Positions 42,073-51,076 are shown, counted from the stretch's first letter. The stretch: 64,000 bases of DNA from Bradyrhizobium sp. Arg816 (GCF_029989365.1 NZ_JAPRAQ010000026.1:1-64000), one strand, 5' to 3'. The notes: generated by a model not told the origin, from the letters alone. Program-made: numbers and translations.

Positions 42073-43176
42073 ATGGAAACCCGCGCTCCCTATGTGCTGA
42101 TCGGCAGCTTCGTCCTGGCCGCTATCCTCGCGGTGTTCGGCTTCGTCTATTGGCTGAACAACACGGGCGGCATCGGGCCGCGCGCGAACTATCATGTGCA
42201 ATTCCAGGGTCCGGTGCCGGGTCTGCTGGTTGGTGCCGGCGTGCTGTTCAACGGCATCCGCGTCGGCGAGGTGACGCAGATCGACCTCGCGCCGGATAAT
42301 CCGCGCTTCGTCAATGCGACGATCTCGGTTGCCTCGACGACACCCGTGCGTACCGACACCAAGGTCGGGCTCGATTTTCAGGGGCTGACCGGCGTGCCGG
42401 TGGTGACGCTGGAGGGCGGCATGATCGTTGCCAAGGCCGGCGAGCGCGTGACCCTGATCGCCGAGGCCGGTGCAGGCCAGAGCATGACGCAGGCTGCGCG
42501 CGATGCGCTGCGACGGGTCGACACCGTGCTGGAGGACAATTCCGGTCCGCTGAAGGACACCATCGCGAACCTCAAGACGTTCTCCGACGGCCTCGCGCGC
42601 AACACCGGAAAAATCAACGGTATTCTGGCGGGCCTCGAAAAGATGACCGGCGGCGGGACGCCGGCTCAGAAGATCACCTACGACCTGCGCACGCCGCAGA
42701 ATCTTGGGCCGGCCGGCAAGACGCTTTCGGCGTCCCTGGCGATTCCCGAGCCGACCGCGGTCGCGATGCTTCAGACCCAGCGGATGCAGTTTGCACCCAG
42801 CGGGGACAATCCGGGTTTTGCGGAATTCCTCTGGGCCGATAGCATTCCAAAACTGGTGCAGGCGCGGCTGATCGACAGCTTTGAGAATTACGACATCGCT
42901 CACGCGCCGTTGCGCACGACAGATCTCGGCCAGGCGGACTACCAGCTCCTGATCGACATCAGGCGCTTCCGGATCGCCACGGAAGGCGAGGCTCGGGTCG
43001 AGATCGGACTATCGGCACGCATCGTCGACAAGAACGGCAAAGTGGTCGCGTCGCGCCTCGTCGAGACCAGCGAGAAGCTTGACAAGGTCGAGCCGGCCGC
43101 AGCGGTCGCAGCGTTCGACACAGCGTTCGCCCGCATTGCAAAGGAGCTGATCGGCTGGACAGTTCAGGCGGTCTAG
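42073..43176 (+). CDS. MCE (MlaD) protein fused to ABC-type auxiliary (PqiC-like) domain
   Basis: The 367-residue product starts with a membrane anchor (YVLIGSFVLAAILAVFGFVY, about 6-25), then an MCE domain (about 38-115; VPGLLVGAGVLFNGIRVGEV), a linker with a helical region (about 130-195) and a C-terminal domain of the ABC-transport auxiliary type (about 197-365), usually a separate lipoprotein (PqiC/DUF330). It would bridge the periplasm from the permease to the outer membrane. It begins 3 nt after the ATPase stop. Confidence 0.85.
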   Translation: METRAPYVLIGSFVLAAILAVFGFVYWLNNTGGIGPRANYHVQFQGPVPGLLVGAGVLFNGIRVGEVTQIDLAPDNPRFVNATISVASTTPVRTDTKVGLDFQGLTGVPVVTLEGGMIVAKAGERVTLIAEAGAGQSMTQAARDALRRVDTVLEDNSGPLKDTIANLKTFSDGLARNTGKINGILAGLEKMTGGGTPAQKITYDLRTPQNLGPAGKTLSASLAIPEPTAVAMLQTQRMQFAPSGDNPGFAEFLWADSIPKLVQARLIDSFENYDIAHAPLRTTDLGQADYQLLIDIRRFRIATEGEARVEIGLSARIVDKNGKVVASRLVETSEKLDKVEPAAAVAAFDTAFARIAKELIGWTVQAV

Positions 43177-43223
43177 CGCCGTTTGCGCTCTGCAACGGGG
43201 CAAAACGGCCATGCCCGCCAAAA

Positions 43224-43237
43224 TTGATCTAGGTCAA
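43224..43237. promoter_or_regulatory. FixK/FNR-type box before fnr-like gene
   Basis: TTGATCTAGGTCAA, with the predicted start near 43272, 48 nt before the regulator gene. This supports autoregulation or control by FixK. Confidence 0.65.
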
Positions 43238-43319
43238 TCGGCTTTGGCGCAGTGCAGTAAAATGCAGCCCGTGCGGTGGGCTCGGCCTGATGCGGGGCAG
43301 CCGGTGCGTGGAGCGGTGG

Positions 43320-44033
43320 ATGAAGCCTTCCGTGGTGACGACCGAGCCGAACGGGCATTTCTGTCGCGATTGTGCGGTCCGCGACTTCTCGGTGTGCTCG
43401 TCGCTGGACCCGGCCGAGCTCAAGGAATTCGAGCATCTGGGGCGTCGCGTCCTCTTTGACGGGGGCGAGACCGTCTTCTCCGAGGAGGACACCACGACCT
43501 CGTTCTACAATCTCCTCGACGGCGTCATGCGGCTCTACAAGCTGTTGCCCGACGGTCGGCGGCAGATCGTGGGATTTGCGTTACCACGCGATTTCCTGGG
43601 GATGAATATTTCCGGCCGTCACAATTTTTCGGCCGATGCGATCGGTGGCGTCACCGTGTGCCAGTTCGCGAAGGTGCCCTTCGGCCGTTTCGTCGAGAGC
43701 CGGCCGCATCTGCTCAGGCGGATCAACGAGCTGGCGATTCGCGAGTTGAGCCAGGCGCGCGACCATATGGTCCTGCTCGGCCGCCGATCGGCGGATGAGA
43801 AGGTCGCGACGTTTCTGCTCGCCTGGCGCGAGCGGCTGGTCTCCCTGAAGGGTGCCTCGGACACGGTTCCGCTTCCGATGAGCCGTCAGGACATCGCCGA
43901 TTATCTCGGCCTGACCATCGAGACCGTCAGCCGCACCTTCACCAAGCTCGAGCGGCACGGGGTGATCGAGATCATTCACGGCGGCGTCAGTCTGCTCGAT
44001 CCGGCGAAGGTCGAGGCCTTGGCTGCGGCCTGA
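43320..44033 (+). CDS. FnrN-type oxygen-sensing Crp/Fnr regulator
   Basis: The 237-residue product has N-terminal cysteines Cys15, Cys18 and Cys26 (C-x2-C-x7-C) and a central Cys114, the set that holds a 4Fe-4S cluster in rhizobial FnrN proteins. A cyclic-nucleotide-binding-fold domain covers about 35-150. The recognition helix contains ETVSR (E-x2-S-R), the arrangement that in FNR reads TTGA half sites, matching the boxes in this region. The start at 43320 follows GGAG; an ATG ten codons earlier is possible. Confidence 0.87.
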   Translation: MKPSVVTTEPNGHFCRDCAVRDFSVCSSLDPAELKEFEHLGRRVLFDGGETVFSEEDTTTSFYNLLDGVMRLYKLLPDGRRQIVGFALPRDFLGMNISGRHNFSADAIGGVTVCQFAKVPFGRFVESRPHLLRRINELAIRELSQARDHMVLLGRRSADEKVATFLLAWRERLVSLKGASDTVPLPMSRQDIADYLGLTIETVSRTFTKLERHGVIEIIHGGVSLLDPAKVEALAAA

Positions 44034-44051
44034 TTCGGCGTTCGACAATTT

Positions 44052-44065
44052 TTGATCCCGATCAA
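44052..44065. promoter_or_regulatory. FixK/FNR-type box before 41-aa gene
   Basis: TTGATCCCGATCAA is a near-perfect palindrome, with the predicted start near 44100, 19 nt before the small gene. Confidence 0.65.
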
Positions 44066-44118
44066 TGACGGCGGCTGTGCGCCGTCAATAATGCCCCAAA
44101 CAACGGGGGAGGGGCATC

Positions 44119-44244
44119 ATGCCGACTGACGCGCTGCTGATGACGATCGCTGTCGTGGCCGTATTTGTCACGTTCGCCGGGGCTCTGGCCTGGGCAGACC
44201 GGCAAACCAGCACAGGTCGGCTCGATTCGGACGCCAAGCATTGA
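44119..44244 (+). CDS. Small membrane protein (41 aa), low-oxygen candidate
   Basis: A 41-codon frame follows GGGGGAGGGG and reads MPTDALLMTIAVVAVFVTFA, then GALAWADRQ and a polar tail. One N-terminal membrane helix (about 6-26) is clear. Its perfect class II box and excellent ribosome site argue for a real gene induced at low oxygen. The single-helix plan recalls small oxidase subunits such as CcoQ or CydX-type peptides, but no oxidase gene is nearby, so its partner is unknown. Confidence 0.7.
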   Translation: MPTDALLMTIAVVAVFVTFAGALAWADRQTSTGRLDSDAKH

Positions 44245-44526
44245 CGCTCCTGAGATCACAATCGCGTTTCACCGCGCTTACCGCGGAGCCTCCCACGGCC
44301 AGTTCGCGGCCGTTCGGCAGCGCCTCAACGCAATGCAGAGCTCAAGAGCTGCAACTTTGCATCGACCGGGACGCGTTGGCTCATCCTTCGGATGCCACCT
44401 TTGTGCCCGACCGCGGCATTTTCGCCGTATTTGCCTCAAACCGTGCACATGCTTTCCGGTTGAAAAGCCGGGCAACACTGACTACGCAGGAACTCCAGTG
44501 CCTCGCAGTCTTAGGAGCCCAGCGGC
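44245..44526. other. Intergenic stretch between small gene and second Crp/Fnr gene
   Basis: About 280 bases with no supported gene, and no TTGA-N6-TCAA box recognised. The second regulator therefore does not share the box pattern of its neighbours. Confidence 0.4.
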
Positions 44527-45255
44527 GTGCCTCAGGACAAGACCGGCGACCCCCGACAAGCTGCGGGCAACAAATTATCGGTCCTGCGCAAGCACCCGAT
44601 CTTCGCGGATCTGGAGCCGGACGCGCTCGATCAGCTCTGCCGCTACGCCAAGCACACCACGGTGAAGCGCGGCGCGACGATCGCCGCCAAGGGCGATCCC
44701 GGCAACAACCTGTTCGCGGTGATCACGGGGACAGTGAAGATTTCCTCTTCATCACCGGATGGAAGGAACGCTATTCTCAATCTGATCGGTCCTGGAGAAA
44801 TCTTTGGCGAGATCGCGGTTCTCGATGGCGCGCCACGCTCGGCCGACGCGACCGCCAACACCAATTGCGAGCTCTACATCATCGACCGCCGCGACTTCCT
44901 GCCATTCGTGAAGAGCCAGCCGGCGCTGGCGATGAAGTTCATCGAGCTGCTTTGCGCGCGCCTGCGCTGGACCAGCCAGCAGGTCGAGCAGGTGATCCTG
45001 CAAAATCTGCCGGGCCGGCTTGCGAGCGCGCTGCTCGGTCTCACCGAAGAGCGCAAGTTCGACTCCGGCAGCGGCACGCTCGCCATCACGCAGCAGGAGA
45101 TCAGCGAGATGGTGGGGATGACGCGCGAGAGCATCAACAAGCAATTGCGCGCCTGGGCCGGCCGCAACTGGGTTCGTCTCGAGCACGGCGCCATCGTCGT
45201 GCTGGATACCGATGCGCTGCGCGACCTCGCCGAGAGCGGTCTCGACGACGAGTGA
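44527..45255 (+). CDS. Crp/Fnr-family regulator without iron-sulfur cysteines
   Basis: The 242-residue product has a cNMP-binding-type domain (about 20-145; GPGEIFGEIAVLDGAPRSADATA near 88-110) and a winged HTH (ITQQEISEMVGMTRESINKQL). It lacks the N-terminal cysteine cluster. The recognition helix has RESINK rather than E-x2-S-R, so it should not read FNR boxes. The PRSADATA loop resembles the cAMP-contact region of Crp-like proteins. The start is GTG. Confidence 0.85.
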   Translation: MPQDKTGDPRQAAGNKLSVLRKHPIFADLEPDALDQLCRYAKHTTVKRGATIAAKGDPGNNLFAVITGTVKISSSSPDGRNAILNLIGPGEIFGEIAVLDGAPRSADATANTNCELYIIDRRDFLPFVKSQPALAMKFIELLCARLRWTSQQVEQVILQNLPGRLASALLGLTEERKFDSGSGTLAITQQEISEMVGMTRESINKQLRAWAGRNWVRLEHGAIVVLDTDALRDLAESGLDDE

Positions 45256-45259
45256 GGCC

Positions 45260-46042
45260 TCAGACCTGACTGTCGACGATGGCGACCGCTCGGGTCCAGC
45301 CCGCTGACGCTCGCTCGATCTTCACCGGGAAGCATGAGATCGTGAATCCGGTCGACGGCAGCTTGTCGAGATTGTGCAGCTTCTCGAGATGGCAATAGCC
45401 GATGTGTCGTCCCGCCTTGTGACCTTCCCAGATCAGGCCGGCATCTTTTGTTTCTGCATATTTCTTCGCGGTGTAGACGAACGGCGCGTCCCAGCTCCAG
45501 CCGTCGGTGCCGGTCAACCGCACGCCGCGTTCAAGCAGGTACATGGTGGCCTCATAGCCCATGCCGCAGCCGGAGTTGACGTAATCGGCCTGGCCAAATT
45601 TGGCGCCGGCGCTGGTGTTGACGACCACGATCTCCAGCGGCGACAGCGTGTGCCCGATCCGTTTCAGCTCCTTCTCAACATCGTCGGCAGTCACCACGTA
45701 CCCATCGGCCAGGTGGCGGAAGTCGAGCTTCACGCCGGGCTGCAGGCACCATTCGAGCGGCACCTCGTCGATCGTCCATGACCGCTCGCCGCGGTTCATG
45801 GTCGGGTGGAAGTGCCAGGGCGCGTCGAGATGCGTGCCGTTGTGGGTGGACAGCGAGACCTGCTCGACCGCCCAGCCCTGGCCATCCGGCAAATCCTCCG
45901 CCTTGAGGCCGTCGAAGAACTGCAGCATGCGGGGCAGGCCCTGCTGGTGATCAATATACTGGATCGTCGGGTGATTGCCCGGCGGATCGGCCGTCACGTC
46001 GTTTCTGAGCGGCACGGAAATATCGATCAGCTTCCGCGGCAT
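45260..46042 (-). CDS. Cyclase/KynB-like metal-dependent hydrolase
   Basis: The 260-residue product belongs to the cyclase (kynurenine formamidase KynB-like) family: metal motif HNGTHLDAPWHFHP (about 69-82) and DISVPL near the start. The family hydrolyses amide or ring bonds, including N-formylkynurenine. Two close ATGs exist; the second (46042) has GAGGA at a normal distance. It converges on the second Crp/Fnr gene. No other tryptophan-pathway gene is close. Confidence 0.82.
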   Translation of the reverse strand: MPRKLIDISVPLRNDVTADPPGNHPTIQYIDHQQGLPRMLQFFDGLKAEDLPDGQGWAVEQVSLSTHNGTHLDAPWHFHPTMNRGERSWTIDEVPLEWCLQPGVKLDFRHLADGYVVTADDVEKELKRIGHTLSPLEIVVVNTSAGAKFGQADYVNSGCGMGYEATMYLLERGVRLTGTDGWSWDAPFVYTAKKYAETKDAGLIWEGHKAGRHIGYCHLEKLHNLDKLPSTGFTISCFPVKIERASAGWTRAVAIVDSQV

Positions 46043-46282
46043 GGGCATTTCCTCGCGATGTTTCGTTTCGGCGCATCTTGGGCGGGCTCTACCTGTGGCG
46101 TCAAGTAACGCCCCGGTGCAGGCGATTTCGGAAAAACGGGGCCATTCGCCGATCGTGCCCTCGAAGTGATGCATGATCGATCGATGCAACTCCAGCATTG
46201 ATCGATGCCGGATTTGGCTTGGACTCAGAATGCCGCCCGCCCTAGGGACGACGTTGGCGACATCGCGCTGATCAGCGCGCAT

Positions 46283-46651
46283 CGCACAAGGATGGGGCGA
46301 CCGTCACGTCTGCACCTCCAAGCCGCAACCAATAGCGGTCGATTCTAAAACCAGAGGAACGTCCATGGATATGACGAGCATCGTCACCTCGCGTGCGGTA
46401 TTGGCCGACGGCGAGGCGGGATTGAAGGGAAGCCGGCATCTGCCGCGCAAGTCCCCGCCGGAGAGGGCGCGATGAAGCTCGCACCTTTCCTCGCCATGAT
46501 CATCCACCAGTCAAATCCGCTCGACTCCGCCGCGCAATCCTACCAAGGTGGTGTGTTTGCAACGCTTGACTTTACACCTGAAGTGGAGCGACCCAAGGCG
46601 GCCTGCAGCATCGGCCCAACGACAACATAATCAACTCAGGAGGAAGCCCAG
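46283..46651. other. Intergenic region with two possible tiny coupled frames
   Basis: No recognised gene. Two short frames (46364-46474, 36 codons, and 46471-46629, 52 codons) overlap by ATGA, but neither has family-like composition. The stretch precedes the TRAP operon and should hold its promoter. Confidence 0.3.
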
Positions 46652-47623
46652 ATGAAGACACTCACCGGTATCATCGCAGCCGCCGTACTGGCGGTCTCAG
46701 CTCCGCTGGCGACCGCACGCGATTTCCGTTCGGCCGACATCCACCCCGCCGATTATCCGACCGTCGAAGCCGTCAAGTTCATGGGCAAGCAGCTCGCGAC
46801 GGCGAGCGGCGGCAAGCTCGGTGTGAAGGTGTTTCCCAATGGAGCCCTGGGCTCCGAGAAGGACACCATCGAGCAGCTGAAGATCGGCGCCCTCGACATG
46901 ATGCGGATCAACGCATCGCCGTTGAACAACTTCGTGCCTGAAACCATCGCGTTGTGCCTGCCCTTCGTCTTCCGCGACACGCAGCACATGCGCACCGTCC
47001 TTGACGGACCGATCGGCGACGAGATCCTCGCAGCCATGGAGCCCGCCGGCCTGGTCGGGCTTGCCTATTACGACAGCGGCGCCCGCTCCATCTACACCGT
47101 CAAGGCGCCGGTCAAGTCGCTCGCCGACCTCAAGGGCCTGAAGATCCGCGTCCAGCAGTCCGACCTCTGGGTCGGCATGATCCAGAGCCTTGGCGCCAAT
47201 CCGACGCCGATGCCGTATGGCGAAGTCTACACAGCCCTCAAGACGGGCCTCGTGGACGCTGCCGAGAACAACTGGCCTTCCTACGAGTCCTCGCGCCACT
47301 TCGAGGCCGCCAAGTTCTACAACGTCACCGAGCACTCGCTCGCGCCCGAAGTTCTCGTGATGTCCAAGAAGGTCTGGGACACGCTGAGCAAGGAGGATCA
47401 GGCGATGATCCGCAAGGCGGCCAAGGAATCGGTGCCCGTCATGCGCAAGCTCTGGGACGAGCGTGAGCAGGCCTCGCGCAAGACCGTCGAGGCCGCCGGC
47501 GTTCAGGTTGTCACGATCGCCAACAAGGCGGAATTCGTCGACGCGATGAAGCCGGTGTACGACAAGTTCGCCGGTGACGAAAAGCTGAAGGGCCTCGTCA
47601 AGCGGATCCAGGACACAAAGTAA
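46652..47623 (+). CDS. TRAP transporter substrate-binding protein (DctP family)
   Basis: The 323-residue product has a signal peptide (MKTLTGIIAAAVLAVSAPLA, cut near ATA) and the DctP fold; LKGLKIRVQQSDLWVGMIQSLGANPTPMPYGEVYTALKTG carries the conserved carboxylate-binding arginine (about 165-205). It captures an organic acid for the permeases at 47700-49531. An AGGAGG site precedes the start. Confidence 0.92.
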   Translation: MKTLTGIIAAAVLAVSAPLATARDFRSADIHPADYPTVEAVKFMGKQLATASGGKLGVKVFPNGALGSEKDTIEQLKIGALDMMRINASPLNNFVPETIALCLPFVFRDTQHMRTVLDGPIGDEILAAMEPAGLVGLAYYDSGARSIYTVKAPVKSLADLKGLKIRVQQSDLWVGMIQSLGANPTPMPYGEVYTALKTGLVDAAENNWPSYESSRHFEAAKFYNVTEHSLAPEVLVMSKKVWDTLSKEDQAMIRKAAKESVPVMRKLWDEREQASRKTVEAAGVQVVTIANKAEFVDAMKPVYDKFAGDEKLKGLVKRIQDTK

Positions 47624-47699
47624 GACCACAGCGTCGGGTCCGGCGTCGCCGCGAGGCGGGCGCCGGACCCTCGCGAAGGGGACGCGCAGGGAGACGCCG

Positions 47700-48248
47700 A
47701 TGACAGACCCACATGTCGCAAGCCACGAGCAGGAGGTAACCGGCCGACCGTCGACCGGCCTGCTGTCGCGGATCAATGCCGTCGTTGCTCGCCTCGGCAT
47801 GTATCTGTCCGTGACCGGCCTGCTCGTCATCGTCACCATCGTGTTCTACCAGGTGTTCGGACGTTACGTGCTCAATTCGAGCCCGACCTGGACGGAGAAC
47901 CTTGCGCTGGTCCTGATCCTGTATGTCACGCTGATCGGCGCCGCCGTCGGTGTGCGCGATGCCGGACACATCGGCATGGACAGTCTGCTGGTGATGCTGC
48001 CGGATCATCTGCGCGAGAAGATCGAGCTCGTGATCCACGTTCTCGTCGCCCTGTTCGGCGTTGCGATGGCCTACAACGGCTGGATCCTCGGGGCATCGGT
48101 CGGAACCGTGAAAATCCCCAATCTCGGGCTCCCCGAGGTCATCCGCTACGTCCCGCTGATCGCCTCCGGCGTCCTGATCGTCTCCTTTTCAATTGAGCAC
48201 ATCATTGCGCTCCTGCGCGGCGAAGAGGTCGTCCCCTCATGGAACTGA
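47700..48248 (+). CDS. TRAP transporter small permease (DctQ family)
   Basis: The 182-residue product has four hydrophobic segments (about 43-62, 76-96, 117-137, 152-172) and the FGRYVLNSSPTWTENLALVL block typical of DctQ. It overlaps the large permease gene by 10 bp, so the two are coupled. Confidence 0.9.
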   Translation: MTDPHVASHEQEVTGRPSTGLLSRINAVVARLGMYLSVTGLLVIVTIVFYQVFGRYVLNSSPTWTENLALVLILYVTLIGAAVGVRDAGHIGMDSLLVMLPDHLREKIELVIHVLVALFGVAMAYNGWILGASVGTVKIPNLGLPEVIRYVPLIASGVLIVSFSIEHIIALLRGEEVVPSWN

Positions 48249-49531
48249 TCATTCTCGGCGCGACCTTCTTCGGCTTCCTGATCCTCGGCGTACCCGTCGC
48301 CTTCGCGATCGGCCTCTCGGCGATTTGCACCATCCTCTACGAAGGCCTGCCGGTTGCCGTCATCTTTCAGCAGATGATGTCGGGGATGAACATCTTCTCC
48401 TTCCTCGCCATCCCGTTCTTCGTCTTCAGCGGTGAGCTGATGCTGCATGGCGGGGTCGCCGACAAGATCGTGCAGCTCGCCAAGAATCTCGTCGGACACA
48501 TCCGCGGCGGGCTCGGCATGTCGAACGTGGTCGCCTGCACGCTGTTCGGCGGCGTCTCCGGCTCGCCCGTGGCCGACGTGTCGGCGATGGGCGCGGTGAT
48601 GATCCCGATGATGAAAAAGGAAGGGTTCGATACCGACTACGCCGTCAACGTCACCACCCATGCCTCCCTGGTGGGCGCGCTCATGCCGACCAGCCACAAC
48701 ATGATCATCTATGCGCTCGCCGCCGGCGGCAAGGTCTCGATCGGGGCGCTGATCGCGGCCGGCCTCCTGCCGGCGCTTGTGCTGATGGTATGCATGCTGG
48801 TTGCCGCCTACGCGGTCGCGGTGAAGCGCGGCTATCCGGCCGGCAAGTTCCCGGGCTGGGCCGAGGTGTTCCGCTCGTTCGCGGCCGCGCTGCCCGGCCT
48901 GCTGATCGTCGGCATCATCCTGGCGGGCATCCTGTCCGGCGTCTTCACGGCAACTGAATCCGCAGCCGTCGCGGTCACCTACACGATCCTGCTGACGTTC
49001 TTCATCTACCGCACCATGACCTTGCCGAACTTCCTGCGGGCTGCCGCCAAGGCCGTGAAGACGACGGGCGTGGTGCTGCTGCTGATCGGTGTCTCCACCA
49101 TGTTCCAGTACCTGATGGGACTCTACGAAGTCGCCGACTTCGCCGGTGACTTGATGAGCAAGGTGTCCTCGCAACCCTGGGTCATCTTCCTGCTCATCAA
49201 CGTCATCCTGTTCGTGCTCGGCACGTTCATGGACATGGCGGCGACCATCCTGATCTGCACCCCGATCTTCCTGCCGATCGCGATGAAGGCGGGCATGGAT
49301 CCGGTGCAGTTCGGCATGCTGATGCTGATCAACTGTGCGCTGGGGCTGAACACCCCGCCGGTCGGAACGACGCAGTTCGTCGGTTGCGCCATCGGCGGCA
49401 TCTCGGTGGGCGCGGTGATGCGCACCATTCTGCCGTTCTATGCTGCCCTGATCGCAGCTCTGATGTTCGTGACCTACGTCCCCGCGTTCTCGCTGTGGCT
49501 GCCCCGCCTGCTGATGGGCTACAAGGGATAG
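48239..49531 (+). CDS. TRAP transporter large permease (DctM family)
   Basis: The 430-residue product has about a dozen hydrophobic segments and the DctM marks FGGVSGSPVADVSAMGAVMIP (about 102-122) and NCALGLNTPPVGTTQF. It imports the acid bound by the DctP protein using a sodium or proton gradient. The broken SDR gene follows after 23 nt. Confidence 0.92.
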   Translation: MELIILGATFFGFLILGVPVAFAIGLSAICTILYEGLPVAVIFQQMMSGMNIFSFLAIPFFVFSGELMLHGGVADKIVQLAKNLVGHIRGGLGMSNVVACTLFGGVSGSPVADVSAMGAVMIPMMKKEGFDTDYAVNVTTHASLVGALMPTSHNMIIYALAAGGKVSIGALIAAGLLPALVLMVCMLVAAYAVAVKRGYPAGKFPGWAEVFRSFAAALPGLLIVGIILAGILSGVFTATESAAVAVTYTILLTFFIYRTMTLPNFLRAAAKAVKTTGVVLLLIGVSTMFQYLMGLYEVADFAGDLMSKVSSQPWVIFLLINVILFVLGTFMDMAATILICTPIFLPIAMKAGMDPVQFGMLMLINCALGLNTPPVGTTQFVGCAIGGISVGAVMRTILPFYAALIAALMFVTYVPAFSLWLPRLLMGYKG

Positions 49532-49554
49532 CAGCAACGCAGGAGAATCCGTTC

Positions 49555-50362
49555 GTGACTGATTATCGCAAGCTCTTCGATCTCACCGGCAAGACGGCCG
49601 TGGTGCTCGGCGCCGCATCGGGCATCGGCAAATCGTCGGCCGAGGCGCTGGCCGGGCTCGGCGCCCGCGTCGTTTTGCGCAGATCGTGCGCTTGACGCCG
49701 CGGAAGCGACCGCCGCCGGCATTCGCGACAAGGGCGGCTGGGCGGAAGCAGCTGGCTGCGACGCCGCGAGCGCTGCGGACGTCAATGCGCTCGCCAAGAT
49801 CGTGATGCAGAAATTCTCGCGGCTCGACATCGCCGTGACGACGCCCGGGCTCAACATCCGCAAGACCATCCTCGACTACACCGAGGAGGATCTCGACCGC
49901 GTCCTGAACCTCAACGTCAAGGGCACGGTCTGGTTCTTCCAGGCCTTCGGCCGCATCATGGTCGAGCAGAAGGGCGGCAGCATCATCGCCTGCTCCTCGG
50001 TTCGCGCGGTGACCATCGAGCCGGGCCTTGGCGTCTACGGCTCGACCAAGGCGGCGATCGGCCTCCTGGTGAAGGGTTTTGCTTCGGAGGTCGGCCACGC
50101 TGGCGTCCGCGTCAACGCGATCGCGCCGAGCATTGCCGAGACCGCGCTGACCGGCCCGTTCAAGCAGCGGCCCGATATCTACAATCTCTATGCCGGCCAC
50201 ACCGTGTTCAACCGCTGGAGCAGCGCCGACGAGGTCGCGACCGCGGTCGCCTATCTTGCGTCGGATGCCGCGAGCTATGTCAGCGGCAGCACGCTGTTCG
50301 TCGACGGCGGCTGGACCGCGGTCGATGGGCCGCCGACCGGTCTCACCCAGTTGCACAAATAG
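49555..50362 (+). pseudogene. Frameshifted short-chain dehydrogenase
   Basis: A GTG start with AGGAG upstream begins a normal SDR (DLTGKTAVVLGAASGIGKSSAEAL). A run of four T (49673-49676) then shifts the frame, giving a stop at 49693-49695. Removing one T restores VVCADRALDAAEATAAGIRDK and joins the rest of the enzyme (NAG-equivalent region, YGSTKAA catalytic site, C-terminus ending GLTQLHK at 50362). The full enzyme would be about 268 residues and sits in the TRAP operon. Either a recent inactivation or a sequencing error. Confidence 0.85.
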
Positions 50363-50377
50363 GGCGGCCGTCGGCAC

Positions 50378-51076
50378 CTAGCCGGTAAAGCCCATGCTCC
50401 GGCGCAGCTCCTTCTGGTCTGCGCCGGTCAGCAGCGCGATCAGCGCGGCCGCCTCCTTCGGGTGTGCGGCCCGCGCGGTCACGCCGGCCGTGTACATTGT
50501 CACGAGCTCGCAGCCCGGCGGCAGCGACCCCGACAGTGCGATGCCGTCGGTTGCGATGATCTCGGTCGCCTGGGTGCATCCGATCGGCCGAGTTGCGGTG
50601 GATGCAGCAAGCTCGCGCATCGCGGTCGCGCCGTTCGGAAAGATCTTGAGACGCGATGCGACCTCATAGGCGATGCCGAGCTGATCCAGCACTTTTGCGA
50701 CATACTGTCCCGCGGTCGAGGCTTTGGTGTCCGGAACGTAGATGGCGTCCGCGGATCGCAGCACCTCGCGGAGATCGGCCTCAGTCTTCACCGTGACTTT
50801 CGGATCGCGGTTGCGGACCGCCAGCGCGGTCTCGACCCGGCCGATATCTGCGATCGAGGAGGAGACGACGAGCTTCTCCGCGGCGAGCTTCGCAAGGAGC
50901 GCCTGCGTCAGGATCACGAGATCTGCCGGCGTGCTGGCGCGCAGCTTGTCGGCCATGAGACCAACCGCACCGAACTGGCCATCGATGCCGAATCCGGTCT
51001 GCGTCTTGAAGGGCTCGCTGAGGCCGCGCACCAGGCCTTGCGCCGCGCCGCCGCTCAAAATGGTCACTGTCGTCAC
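50378..51076 (-). CDS. ModA-like substrate-binding-domain protein, no signal peptide
   Basis: The 232-residue product is a type II periplasmic-binding fold of the ModA/extracellular-binding group (TVTILSGGAAQGLVRGLSEPFK at the start). It has no signal peptide, so it may act in the cytosol or be an orphan sensor. Its GTG start overlaps the stop of the molybdenum-hydroxylase large subunit (GTGA, 51073-51076). The link to a molybdoenzyme suggests a role in cofactor supply or substrate handling; this is inference. Confidence 0.75.
   Translation of the reverse strand: MTTVTILSGGAAQGLVRGLSEPFKTQTGFGIDGQFGAVGLMADKLRASTPADLVILTQALLAKLAAEKLVVSSSIADIGRVETALAVRNRDPKVTVKTEADLREVLRSADAIYVPDTKASTAGQYVAKVLDQLGIAYEVASRLKIFPNGATAMRELAASTATRPIGCTQATEIIATDGIALSGSLPPGCELVTMYTAGVTARAAHPKEAAALIALLTGADQKELRRSMGFTG

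Noticed and set aside
46364..46629. Two tiny overlapping frames before the TRAP operon as genes
   Set aside because: The ATGA overlap is suggestive but there is no ribosome site for the first and no recognisable composition; noted only in the intergenic entry.
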